64,000 nucleotides of DNA from Cornus controversa (Eukaryota; Streptophyta; Magnoliopsida; Cornales; Cornaceae), in NCBI GenBank assembly GCA_026545225.1, contig CM048845.1, forward strand, positions 2,994,501 through 3,058,500, read 5' to 3'. The notes beneath the pieces were generated by a model. That model did no database searches, had not been told where the DNA came from, and saw only the letters and a program-made list of their open reading frames with translations. Of this stretch, positions 22,206 through 34,021 are shown piece by piece (the first letter of the stretch is position 1; each line of letters starts with the position of its first letter). Made by a program: the position numbers and the translations under genes.

Positions 22206-24002
22206 AAGGTTCTGTCTCGTGAGAAGGCGTTGGGACGTTACGTTTTGACAAGGGCGAGCGTTGTTCGGAGGACCACGTGAGGAGGCGAGTGCATTGAGGA
22301 GTTGCACGAGGAAGCGACGGAAGGCCGCACTAGCAGGAGGCTGGATAAGACGGGACAAAAGGAGAGTCGTTTAAGGCAAGGCGCAGTCACAAGGTCGTCA
22401 TGCTCGAGAGTAGTCCTTTTGTCGAGGTGGCAGAGAAGCAAAGACCAGGTTGAAGAGTGCACCTGGCGTTTAGAGTGGTGGGAGCAGAGACTCACCACTT
22501 GACTATTTCAATGCGGCCCAGAAACGCGAGGCTTCATTTGACTGTTTCACTCCTGGCCTACCTTTTAGAGAGGAGTTACAGCATCCCAGCTCATCGACAT
22601 CTTCGTTACCTTTAAAATCAATGGCCATCTGTAGTGGCCCAAATTCGTTAAAATTAGGCAAGCCCACTTTGTTACGTCTCCGATTGGACTTGACAATCTG
22701 TTGGGCTATGCTAGGACGAGTCTGCTTCCCTTTGGTGACCCCACCGTAAATCTTTCTACCAGCACCGGTCTCAGTGAAAAACCCTTTAGGAGTTGAGGCC
22801 CATCTCCTTTTATTCCTTTCTTTATCTTTTCCTTTTTGGTCTTCACAGATTGGGCTTCACCCATCTGTTTAAAATCCTTACAAGAACATAAGGCCCATTA
22901 CTTCTTCCCGTGCCATTCTGGCCCAAGCGAAAAGTTCCTCATCTTGTGTATTTCGGCTCAATCCAGCCCAGAAATGCGAGGCCTCATTTAACTGACCTAC
23001 CCTGTAGAGAGGACTTAGAGCATTCCAGCCCATCAACATCTTCATTACCTTTAAAACAAATGGCCATCAGTAGTGGACTAAATTCGTTAAAATTAGGTAA
23101 GCCCACTTTGTTATGTCTCCAATTGGACTAGACAATCTATTGGGCAATGGTAAGGCGAGGTTGCTTCCCTTTGGTGACCCCACCGTAAATCTTTCTACCA
23201 GCACCGGTCTAAGTGAAAGAACCCTTGGGCCCGAGACATGAGGCCCAAATAGATTGTAGCAATTGAGGCCTGCTCGCAAATGATTTGAATTCTCCTTAGG
23301 AGGATCATGTGACACATCGTACGACCCCTCCATTTGTTGACACCTCTCTCTGCCACGTGGCCCCCACCACCTTCCCCACTCACTCTACGAGTGTGGGGTC
23401 TCTCACCCATCCCTGTCCTCCAGATTCACATCTCCTCTGCAACTCATTCAAAGCTCTCTTCTCGACAAACTCCCTACTCCTCTCATCATGTTGTCTTCAC
23501 CATTCAACCTTCGAAATAAGCTTGGAAGCATCTCTACCAGCTAGAGAGCAATCCGTCTGGACTATCTCCATTCTCCGGCAAAATTTCCTCCTACAAGGCC
23601 ACTTTGTAGCAAAGTCAATCATCCTCCTCCAAAACGTAGGCCGGAATGGAACCATTGGACTGAACCACAACAAACAATCACCCTCTTCAAATCGACGATC
23701 TCATTTGCCTCCACCCTTTTGAAACCTCCACATGCATCACCAATAGCGTCAAACAGCAATTGGCTCCACAAATGGAGTGGCAACCCATATATCAGAATAA
23801 GTCGCTCCTTTTTGTTAAATTTGCTGGAACAACCAGCTCGATACGACCAAAAGTCCATTCTCAGAAATGCCTCCCCCAATTCCCTTTTTCCATCCTTCAA
23901 AACCCTAGATGCCTCTTGCCTTGACGGAAAACGAAAGAGAAAAAGTGAGTCTAGTAGCGCTAAAACAACCACCCCACAACTCACTCTCCAAGCTTTGTGC
24001 AA
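22206..24002 (-). pseudogene. Retrotransposon leader stub, then antisense LINE ORF1 with an internal duplication
   Basis: 22206-22505 is the non-coding leader of the LTR element. From about 22510 the minus strand is LINE. 24002-23619 is an open ORF1 piece (LDSLFLFRFPS, FLRMDFWSYRAGC, LIYGLPLHLWSQLLFDAIGD, GGFKRVEANEIVD) of DUF4283 type. 23320-22513 would be the C-terminal half of ORF1 but is broken. Within it a segment of about 260 bp occurs twice in tandem, 22513-22780 and 22963-23217, offset 450 bp. ORF1 proteins bind LINE RNA; this one is dead. Confidence 0.6.
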
Positions 24003-24857
24003 AATAATGTTAAAGGCTAGTTTTGCCTCAAGTCTTCTTTGCCTAACACCTTATACTGGCGGGACCAGCATTAGTAGTGGAATTTTTATTTTGAGCATGA
24101 TCATTTTGACATGTGTGGGCATGCACACGCTAATTGATTAACTTCCTGAACTGAACCAATTCAAATCGTATGAGAACAGTTTGGGTTGGTTCAGTTTTTA
24201 CGGGCTGATCTTACGTTGTAATATAGTTTAATAATAATTACGTTGTCTTACTTGAACTAACTTTTATAATTTCGTCTTCTTGAGATTGAATGTGTAGTTT
24301 CTGTAATATGCAGAAATAATGCATATGCTAGCAAAAACTAGAATACTATTTTATTAGTATGTGTATATTACTGAATGTCAAGATTATATGTGATCCACTT
24401 GTATGGTTAACAAAAATTTATTACCTAATAAAATGAAAACAAATATACATATGTATAACTATTACGATCCAATTCGGTTTATGAACTCAAGAATCCCTAA
24501 ATGGATGAACACCTCCTCAAAATATCCAGCTATAGCTACCCGTCAAGGCTATAAGGTCCCGTGATCCGTCTTCTATTCACACCTATCATTAGCCAATTCC
24601 GCCCACAAAATGGAACATAATGAAATAGATTTTATGATGAATCTTAATAGTTCATGATTGCTTAACTGAAATTTTCAATATTGCTTCTTGAAAAATCAGT
24701 GATTAATGTTCATAATTTAACTCTTAATCTGACAAGTGGATAACAAAAAAAGAAAACTTGAAGGAAAACGGAGTGATTTAAAACCCCAACAATTTCTTTC
24801 TTTTTCTTTTGCCGTCTCTCAAAAGTTTTTTTCACATAATATTTGACATATGTTTTT
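24003..24857. other. AT-rich non-coding stretch
   Basis: No gene, RNA or clear repeat is seen. It separates the antisense LINE from the GGCGCC element. Confidence 0.5.
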
Positions 24858-26331
24858 CATAGTTGTCAAAGGCGTGCCTAGGCTCCAAAAAAGCCCCATG
24901 CTCATCAAGGCTCAGCTAGAGCGCCTCAACCTAATCCAGGCTAGGCCCCTTCAGTCATGCTTGCATAAAGCCCCAGGCTTGAGCATTTTAGTAGGCCAGA
25001 CTTAAGAAAATCTATTTTTTAATTAATGTCGAGTAATATAAAATAATATATATCATGCCATGATCATATTTAATGGATCATATTATTAAACCTTATGAAA
25101 TATTTGGCAAAATTCTTAAGTTTATTGTTCACTAGTTACGTTAATTGCATTTAGTGCTTGATTCAAAATACGTTTGATAATACATCTTTAAAACTTACTT
25201 GTTTACAAGTTCTGTTGTTTCATTTTTTTGTAATCACATGTAATCCCTTAGTGTTTATTGTTTATAAAAACAAATTTGTACGATAAACGTGTTTGATAAA
25301 ATTTGTTTTGTTTAAAAAATTTTAAAACACTTTCAAAACAACACTGTAACTAAGCCTTCAAATCCTAAACACTAAAAAAAACGGTGTTTTAGTGTTTATG
25401 TTTATTAAAAAAAAAACTTTTTTTTTCTTTTTTATCTAAAATGTTGATTATATTATTTTAATTAAAAAGTGAAGCTAAAAGTGAGAAAATTAAAAGAACA
25501 AAATTTATAAAAAGCTATTGCTTGATACAACGATAAAAAATTTGAATTATTAAGTATAGACAGAATTGAAGAGTATTAATTGCCTTGAGGGAAAAAAGTA
25601 TTGGGTACAATATGAATAAGTATTATTTTAATTGATAATAAGAAATAGTTAGTTAGGGTACTTGTGCTAAAAAAAATACTTATCTAAGGTAAAAAGGGCA
25701 AAAAGGTCCCAATCATCTTCTTGTCAAAGAAACAAAAATGGTATTTTGTACTCATATCATTCATTCATTTTTAGTGTTGAAAGAGAAATTGAAAATAAAA
25801 AAGAAAGTAGCAGAACAAGTTCATGATAAGAGCATGGCCTCCAAATCCCTCTTCTCACCCCATACAAAGTAAAAAACTTTCAACTTTTCCAGAGTAATAT
25901 ATATTTTGATCTTGTTGGGGCCTTCAGGTTTTTTTGGGTTATTCTAGTTTTATAATATAATTTGCAGTGTATAGATATATATGTAACCCAATATTATTGG
26001 TTTTTTTTTTTAATGTATATTTCTTGCTATAGTGTTGCAATATAGATTTGTTGGTGCATGAACCTGACTTTTTATGCGGTATATTGTGTTCAATTTTTTT
26101 AAAACAGTTTAAGGTTAACAAACATGTTTTTCTATTTATCGTTTTTAAAATAAGTCAAACGTTTTTATCACACACACGCCTTGCTTCAATCATACTCTCA
26201 CCTTATATTGTGCGCATTATTATCACACACGCGCCTTGCTTCGATCAGGCTCTCACCTTATATTGCGCCTTGCACTTGGGTTCCAGAAGACCTTTGGCGC
26301 CTTAGTGCGCCATGATCCTTTAATAACTATG
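24858..26331. mobile_element. Inverted-repeat element with GGCGCC-rich ends
   Basis: The left end CATAGTTGTCAAAGGCG and the right end read in reverse (CATAGTTATTAAAGG, then TGGCGCACTAAGGCGCC) match imperfectly. Both ends are rich in GCGCC and CCTAGGC motifs, while the interior is AT-rich and non-coding. A phrase of about 60 bp (CACACACGCCTTGCTTC and onwards) is tandemly doubled at 26162-26270. The layout fits a non-autonomous DNA transposon; the target duplication could not be read. Confidence 0.55.
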
Positions 26332-27475
26332 ATGTGTGTAGTGTATGTTACCCTAGCCTAAGTGTAGAAAGAGTTTGAAATAACTCTAACCAGTTTTAGA
26401 TAAGCTTTGAAACCGTTAGGTCAAGTTTTTTTTTTTTTTTTTTTTTGAAATGTAACCATTAGGACAAGTTTTCCAAACATTTTGGATTTAAGTAATACTA
26501 GTCAAGTAGTGATGTGCAAAATGATTGTCTTTGTTTTTGTTCACTGTGATTGTAAGTCTTGGTGCTCAAAAGCGAGTACTCGTGCTCAAGTGATCACTCT
26601 TTCGTACAAAATTGCCCTTTCCAACCTTCGAAGCATGCTTTAGGTTTTTCAAAAACATTTATACCGATGAATATACTGAATATAGGTCATCCATATGTCA
26701 CTTTGTCACTAGGATTATCTATCTTTTCCTTGGTGGTGGTATAATATATTACTTGTTTTAGATATGTAAGCTTAATATAACGAAAGGCAAAAAGATATTT
26801 GATACGCTCTCGAGAATTAATTTGTTTTAATAATTATTTTATGTACTTATAATTAATATGGATTATTATCAAACACGCGCCTTGCTTCGATCAGGCTCTC
26901 GCCTTATATTGCGCCTTGCACTTGGGCTCCAGAATACCTTTGGCGCCTTAGTGCGCCATGATCCTTTAATAACTATGATGTTTCTGTAGTGTATGTTACC
27001 CTAGCCTAAGTGTAGAAAGAGTTTGAAATAACTCTAACCAGTTTTAGATAAGCTTTGAAACCATTAGGTCAAGCTTTTTTTTTTCTTTTCGAAATGTAAC
27101 CATTAGGACAAGTTTTCCAACTCGGGAGATTACTTTTTCGTTTTGGATTTAAGTAATACTAGTCAAGTACTGTTGTGCAAAATGATTATCTGTGTTTTTG
27201 TTCACTGTGATTGTAAGTCTTGGTGCTCAAAAGCAAGTATTCGTGCTCAAGTGATCACTGTTCGTACAAAATTGCCCTTTCCAAACTTTGAAGCATGCTT
27301 TAGGTTTTTCAAAAACATTTATACCGATGAATATACCATCCGTCCATATGTCACTTTGTCTCTAGAATTATCTATCTTGTCCTTTGGTGATGGTATAATA
27401 TATTACATGTTTTAGGTAGATAAGCTTAATATAACGAAAGGCATAAAGATATTTGATACGCTCTCGAGAATCTGA
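26225..27475. repeat. Tandem duplication of about 0.65 kb including the right end of the GGCGCC element
   Basis: 26225-26820 and 26870-27468 are near copies. Both contain CGCGCCTTGCTTCGATCAGG, the element's right terminus, the phrase TTACCCTAGCCTAAGTGTAG, a T run and GATACGCTCTCGAGAAT. Small insertions and deletions separate them. Neither encodes a protein. Confidence 0.75.
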
Positions 27476-29566
27476 CATTTGCAAATGTTGCCAGTGTGCT
27501 TCTGCTCCACTCCAGGCTGTTTTAACCTGAGCCTTCACCGGGGCCATCTAGACTTTCAGCAGGGCCGTTAATAAATGCATGATTAAATACTGAGTCAACA
27601 CTGAATAGTAACAGTGTACTCTGTAATTTCTATGTTTCTTTTTATTTTCTTTGCAAAAAAGCTATCATGACGGTGCTCTTTGAGTGAGAGCGGCGTTGTC
27701 TAAGCTGTTGATTGATGGACTATGAGGGCCAGTCTCTAATTTGACATTTAGCCATGACTGAACCCTTGCTATAGACTTACTCTTTTATTATTATTATTAT
27801 TATTATTATTGTGTAACTAATTCAATGGTGGTTGCTGCATTTAGGTTTTGTATGTGTTCGATCCTTTAAGAGGCAATGATTTTCAGGAACATCTTTTAGT
27901 TAATTTATTAAATAAACAAATAAAAAGACCCTGGTCATAGCTACCACCTACCCAAGCTTGAAGGAAGCATTACCTGAACACTATGAGAAGCTTAGCTAGA
28001 CTTGAATGTCATTCTTTGGCAATATGTAGGATTAGATTCTTTTATTATCTTGAATGCCAATTAACATTTGATTGCATTAATTGATTCTGCATTCACAAGA
28101 ACCATGGATAAGAAAAATATGCCTCTCAACATGTAATTTAATATGTTTATTTTTGTATAATCTGATGATGTAAATGTTTGTTTTCTGCGTGATGTAAAAT
28201 CAAATTTTTTTTTTTGGGCAACTTATGCGGATTTGTCCATCTCTCTGTTAATAGTCCCTCATTTCGAGGACAAAGGGGGAGCACATGACGGTTAGGAGGG
28301 CGCCCGTGGGAATTGTGACTGGATGAAGATTCAAGTGAAGATTTGGTTATAATATGTAACTGCACTTTTTTGGAACCTAAACTCGCTGTGCAATTGCAGT
28401 AGCACCTCCTTTTTAATGGTGTTAAAATTTAAATACATTTTGGACAGAAGTTTTAAGCTAGTTTTGTGTAGCTGATGATGTTATTATATGTTCCAATTAC
28501 TTTACTATGCCTTCGGTTATTGGTTTTGTCCATTTCTGGTTTCATTTTTATCTCCATATTTCACGTCCAACATGTAACTTCTCATTTTTTTACACAATCT
28601 TTTTCTTACATGCCCATTAAAGTTTCCTTCGATGCAGAATTTTTCTCCAGGTATAATCTTCTTCTTTTTTCGCGTGAAGATGTTATTGTATGTGTCATGT
28701 TTAGTGCATTTATCTTTACACAGTATGTGCCAAGTCTGGAAAAATATGGTCTCTATTAAGTAGTCTGACAGCCAACATAAAACATTTGTGAAAAGTCCCT
28801 CTAAACTAGATAGTGAGGATAAATAACATGTGGTTAATTTGACCGACGATATTTCCTTGAATTGGGCCGAATGAAAACTTATGGGCTTGGTATTATGTAT
28901 CTGATTTCAAGTAATTGAAAAAAAAAAAAAAAAAACTAGTGGGTGGTTGTTGTTAAAGAGCAGACCTCCAATTCTAATTCCACAGGTTGGTTTTTCAATA
29001 TGAATTTGGATTTGGAATTTAATTAAAGGCTAAAGTGCAAAAAAATTCGTGATATATCGTTTGTGCACGATGACCTATTTTTTTTTTTAAATGAGCTGTG
29101 TCAGTCGTTATTTTTGCAAAAACAAAAATGTGCATATACTCACATCGGACTACTTTTTGACATGACATAAAGTGAATTTATTATTTCGATTTTGTTCTTT
29201 TAACATGTCTCAATTGCCCCTTGCAATTGTTATACTAAAAGTCAAATTTTAACCATCTCTCTTTATGTTTCTCCCTCACATAAGCTTCATCTAACCAACA
29301 TTTTTCTCTGCTAATTTTGCCTATGGGCAATGTAATTAGTTAGATTGCAAAAATGTATTCAAAATCAAATAAATTGATCAACAGTTTAAATAAAATCAAA
29401 GTTTAAAGAAAAGCAATTAAAAAATACACACCCTACACTTGTACTAAAAAAAAAATCACAAAAAAAAAAAAAAAAATCCTTCAATCACAAATAGAAATAA
29501 AAATCACTAGGAAAGCAATTCGAATTCCAGAACTTGATAATCAAATACTACAATTTAAAGTACTAA
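27476..29566. other. Intergenic stretch, no gene resolved
   Basis: It contains an (ATT)n microsatellite at about 27785-27812 and A runs at about 28920-28935 and 29446-29476. Some less AT-rich patches (27480-27780, 28220-28330) could be old transcribed sequence. No frame has convincing motifs or paired splice sites, and no tRNA or snoRNA fold could be supported by eye. Confidence 0.4.
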
Positions 29567-29735
29567 TGTTGCGTTTGGTACGCAGGAATGAAATGGAATA
29601 GAATGGTTATTCTAGTCATTCATTTGTTTGGTATGATTTTTAAGTAGAGAATGGTGATTCCATTGGAATGAAAATCCATTCCATAGTTAAACCTATGAAA
29701 TGGGCATTCCATTTCAGGTAAGATTAAAAAAAATT

Positions 29736-30056
29736 GGATAAATTACATCGACCTCCCCTGAGGTTTGGCCTAATTACACCCGACATCAAACTAATGGATT
29801 TTGTTACAATGACCTCCCTTGAGGTTTGCTCCGTTAGACAAAGACCCTCTCCGTTCAAAATTCTGTTAGTTTTGTCAAAAAGTTTTGAAGTAAATTACAC
29901 TCATCACCCCTGATGTTTGGCCTAATTACACCCGACATCAAACTAATTGATTTTGCTACAATGACCTCCCCTGTAACAGAAATGAACTAACCGACGTTGA
30001 CTTTTCGGTGAAATGTCTATTATACCTTTAATATTATATTGATATAAAAATTAAAA

Positions 30057-30088
<32 letters not shown>

Positions 30089-30562
30089 ATGACACTTTTG
30101 CCCATCTAATATAATAATATTTACTATATTATATATATAGTAAATATTATTATTATATATATATGTGTGTGTGTGTGTGTGAGCGCGCGCACAACCCCAA
30201 CTGCCATCATTACCTCCATCGACACCACACCAAGACCACCGTCATGCCACAGACCAGACCCGCCACTCACAGTTGTCATGCCGTGAACCACCACTAGCCG
30301 AACCACCACAACCATCGTGCACAACCCCAGCTGTTGTGGCCATCACCATGGTGAGGTTGATGAAGTCGAAGGTGGGAGCATGGTGGTGGCCATGGCAGCT
30401 TGGTTTGTGCACGATGGTTATGGTGGCTCATGGTGGCTCGACTAATTGTGGTTCACGGCATGACAATCATGAGTGGTGGGTCTGGTCTGTGGCATGACGG
30501 TGATCTTGGTGTGATGTCGATGGGGGTGATGATGGCAGTTAGGGTTGTGTGTGTGTGTGTGA

Positions 30563-30640
<78 letters not shown>

Positions 30641-31032
30641 TTTACTATATATATAATATAGTAAATATTATTATATTAGATGGGAAAAGATGTAATTTTA
30701 TATATATAAATATTTTAATTTTTATATCAATATAATATTAAGGGTATAATAGACATTTCACCCAAAAGTTAACGTCGGTTAGTTCATTTCTATTACAAGG
30801 GAGGTCATTGTAACAAAATCAATTAGTTTGATGTCAGCTGTAATTAGGCCAAACATCAGGTGAGGTCAGTGTAATTTACCTTAAATTGTTTGACAAAACT
30901 AACGGAATTTTGGAGAGAGGAGGTCATTGTCTAACTGAGCAAACTTCAAGAGAGATCATTGTAATAAAATCCATTAATTTGATGCCGGGTGTAATTAGGT
31001 CAAACCTCACGGGAGGTCAATGTAATTCACCC
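29736..31032. mobile_element. Mutator-type foldback element, nested, with 9-bp target duplication
   Basis: Ends GGATAAATTACATCGACCTC and the reverse complement of ATGTAATTCACCC match. The element is flanked by a perfect 9-bp repeat AAAAAAATT (29727-29735 and 31033-31041), as Mutator elements make. Almost the whole unit is one palindrome: about 590 bp at 29736-30325 pairs with about 630 bp at 30404-31032, leaving a loop of about 80 bp. Arms contain a doubled GGTTTGGCCTAATTACACCC phrase, (TA)n and (GT)n tracts. Its transcript could fold into a long hairpin; that is inference. Confidence 0.8.
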
Positions 31033-31059
31033 AAAAAAATTATATTACCAAAAAACCAT

Positions 31060-31800
31060 TCACCTCCACCACCACTTCCACGACCACACCGACTCTACCA
31101 CCACCACCACCACTACTGCAGGCTCCACCATCGTCGCTGCCGCCATATCGCATCACCACCACCTCCACAGCCAACTTACTCTACCACCACCTTTATATCG
31201 TCTCCTTTCTCCACCACCATACCACCACCTCCACCTCCACCCCCACCCCCACCACACCACTCCACCACCTCCATATTGCCACCATCTCCACCACCACACT
31301 ACTACATCCACATTGCCACCTTCCTTCGTTGCCACCACTTCCATATTGCCGCCTTCCTCAGCCACCTCCACCTCCACCTCCACCTTCACCGCCACCACCA
31401 CACCGTCGCCACCACTTCCACTGCCACCTTCCTCCACCACTATACCACCACCACCACCCCCACCCCCCCACCCCCCACACCCCCACCCCCACCACACCAA
31501 TCCACCACCTCCATATTGCCACATTTCTCCACCACCACCACCCCCACCCCCACCACACCACTCCACCACCTCCATATTGCCACATTCCTCCACCACCACA
31601 CCACACCACCACCTCATATTGCCACCTTCACCACCACCACCATATCGCCACCTTCCTTTGCCGCCACCACCTCCACATCACCACCTTACTCCGCCACCTC
31701 CACCTCCACCTCCACCTCCACCACAACACCATCGCCACCACTTCCACAGCCACCACCTCCACATCGCCAACTTCTTCCACCACCACACATTTATTATTCA
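31060..31800 (+). repeat. CCACCACCTCCA minisatellite
   Basis: The plus strand is nearly free of G over about 740 bp and consists of variants of CCACCACCTCCA, with recurring CCATATTGCCACCTTC phrases. Several long proline/histidine/threonine-rich frames on both strands come only from this composition. It is part of the TAA-flanked element. Confidence 0.85.
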
Positions 31801-31840
31801 CAACTGCATGTCATTCCATTCTTGCGTACCAAACGCAACA

Positions 31841-32590
31841 TAAAATTTCAGACTTTATAGATGTGTGTGCGTGTGTGTTTTATATATATATGAGATTACA
31901 CCAATTGAGAAAAAGAATGAACTCACCTAGAAACAAGGCAAGATTACACAGAAAGCCAGAGCTACAAATCAATCCAGAACATTACCGTCATCTCTCTCTG
32001 ATTCAAGGTCTTTGGCGATGGGTTGTGATCGCTGGCAACCCAATCACAATACCCCAAACTCTAGCTGCAAGACCCAATCAGAAAAGTTGAACTTTCACTG
32101 AAACCACTGCTGCTACAACAGCCACATCGGCGGATCTCGCTGTCGAAATACCATCACAACATTCTCAAATCCATCTCCATCTCTGATTATCAAGCCTTTA
32201 TCGTCGTTGGTTGAGCTTTTTGTTGTTATCACCGTTGCGTTGATTCTTACTATCATTGTAATCTGTAGCTGTCATATTCCTTACCAATTCTTCCATGTCG
32301 TCAGATATACTGGTTGTTGCTAGCTGCTTCGCAATTGTCGGATTTACTAGATTACTTTGATAGATATTACAATTGAGAACTTGAGGGAGAAAGTGTGAGT
32401 GTGACAAAGAGAACTGGAACGAAGAAGATGGGTTGTGCGTTAATTTTGTCCTAAACGAAGTCGTTTAGGACATGTCCCTAATAATCATTTGACTTCACCA
32501 TATTTTTTTTATGTAGGACAGTTTTAATAGGTTTCATATTATATATATCTATATATATTTTTTAATATTTTTTTTAGAGAAAATTTACTT
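31841..32590 (-). other. Unassigned stretch, possibly a 5' exon of a lost minus-strand gene
   Basis: On the minus strand an ATG at 32294 opens a 32-codon frame ending at 32198. Further on, TTTCTAG|GTGAGTTC at about 31905-31920 looks like a splice donor. The base composition is less AT-rich than its surroundings. No family is recognised and no downstream exon could be linked, so this is only a hint. A short hairpin (GTCCTAAACGA inverted, 32448-32471) lies upstream. Confidence 0.2.
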
Positions 32591-33028
32591 TTGGGTACTA
32601 ATTTTTTTTTTAGTTTCCTTTTGGAAATAGATTTCTTTTTCCTGTTAGTATTAGGAATTCTACAAGTTTCCTTTCATTTTTAGGTTTCCTAATACTATTA
32701 AGATTAGGATTTCTCTATTATAAATATATGTACTATCATAAGGCAGAAATCAATCAATCAATTTATCAATCATATATTAATTGCTTTGCAATTTTCTTTT
32801 AACTTTGTGAATTCAAAGTTGTTTATCTTGTTCGTGCACGAACGTTCATAGCTTTCACTTTGTCAGTTAGTCCCCCCACCACCGTCATCTGGGCTAGTCG
32901 TGCTGTCAAAAGTAGAGCCATAGCACGATAGGGAAAACTCATTTTTTGAAATACAAAACGCATGAACGTACTTTCTCTTTTACGGAAACTCTACTCTCAA
33001 TTTACTTCATGGTTGCAAGTATCAGAGC
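32591..33028 (+). repeat. LTR and primer-binding-site remnant, composite retroelement copy 2
   Basis: The stretch contains TTAGGATTTCTC and TATTATAAATATATG (TATA region, about 32700-32730), then the sequence shared with 1-296. It ends at 33017-33028 (AAGTATCAGAGC), the degraded initiator-Met tRNA binding site. The upstream LTR boundary is not certain. The layout fits a chromovirus LTR. Confidence 0.55.
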
Positions 33029-33029
33029 C

Positions 33030-34012
33030 ATGATTTACCTTGGTCTGATGGCAATTGGCTATTTTGGTAGCACCCACTTTGTTAACGATGATCGTAGAGT
33101 GAAGGCTCCTTGGGTAGCCATGCAAGCTCGGGAACAGCAGTTTGGATGGATGGAATGCATGTTGCAGGCCTTGAACAAGCTGTTGCTGGACTTGGGATTG
33201 GTGGTAACCAGGCTCATGAACTAGTTCGGGTTTGCGCCGACGATGTGCCTCGTGGCCAACCGAACATAAGTTATGTTCCTGAACATCCGCGTAGGCCTCC
33301 ATCCTATGAGGATTATTTTGATGATAAGGAGGTTGGATTCAAAGGGGTTGCGACAAATTGACGTGATCGAGGTAGATGCAAAAGAATCTGTAGATATCCA
33401 GAATATCGTGAGTTCCAAAGAAAACTTGATCTACTTACTTTTCGTGGAAGTTTTATTATTGAGGAAGTCTTGGATTGGCTTGAAGAAGTTGAAGAATTTT
33501 TTAAGTATTTTGATGTACCCGAAAACAAACAAGTACCGCTTGTAGTGTTTAAGTTTAAAAGATGTGCTTCAGCTTGGTGGGATCAAACACAAACTAACCG
33601 GATGAGATAAGAAAAACAACGTGTGCGATCATGGTACAAGATGAAGAGGTTGATAAAATCTAAGTTTCTACCACCAAATTATGAGCAAATAATGTATAAC
33701 AAGTATCAAAATTGTAGGAAAGAGGATTCATCTTATAACCAGTGCACGAAGGAGTTTGATGGTAATTTTGTTGAAACAACGAGTGATTTTATTGTTTCAC
33801 TTTTTATAATTGAAGAGAATGAAATTGCCCATGCTTTTGCGGTAAAAGATGCATATGAAAGGGATTCCAACAATATAATTTTAGAGACCCACTTTGAATG
33901 TATCATTGATGATTTGAGAAATCTAGACACAGAATATTGCGATGGAGAGGGTCATGGGTTATATACATACAAAGATATTCCTATATACACATGCAATAGC
34001 AACATTGAGTAA
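33030..34012 (+). pseudogene. Chromovirus-type gag fragment, copy 2 (broken)
   Basis: This copy keeps a more complete gag reading when frames are followed: RKLDLLTFRGSFIIEEVLDW near 33420-33482, FFKYFDVPENKQVPLVVFKF, then ASAWWDQTQTNRM and FLPPNYEQIMYNKYQNCRK near 33668-33722. Stops at 33223 and 33607, and frame changes, break it. After the gag block comes SLFIIEENEIAHAFAVKDAY (about 33800-33860), which does not look like gag and is shared with copy 1. Confidence 0.7.
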
Positions 34013-34021
34013 TTTACGGTT

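Larger units (their letters stand above)
29567..31840. mobile_element. TAA-flanked inverted-repeat element (PIF/Harbinger-like), carrying a nested element
   Basis: The left end TGTTGCGTTTGGTACGCA at 29567 is the exact reverse complement of the right end TGCGTACCAAACGCAACA (31823-31840), followed inward by (G/A)GAATG. TAA flanks both sides (29564-29566 and 31841-31843), fitting the 3-bp target duplication of PIF/Harbinger elements. Its own DNA is 29567-29726 and 31042-31840, largely a CCACC minisatellite; the rest is the nested Mutator-type element. No transposase is encoded. Confidence 0.7.

Noticed and set aside
27480-27780. Possible snoRNA or old transcript (GC-richer patch with TGATG and CTGA-like words)
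   Set aside because: Box spacing and terminal stem could not be shown by eye, so no RNA gene is claimed.
28147-28365. 72-codon minus-strand frame with a more balanced composition
   Set aside because: Part of it has weak protein character, but it includes poly-lysine from a T run and I could not attach it to any exon.
30886-31860. A 324-codon plus-strand frame and overlapping frames on both strands, rich in proline, histidine or glycine
   Set aside because: They arise from the CCACC minisatellite. All frames are open because the repeat lacks stop-forming bases, and there is no domain or splice support.
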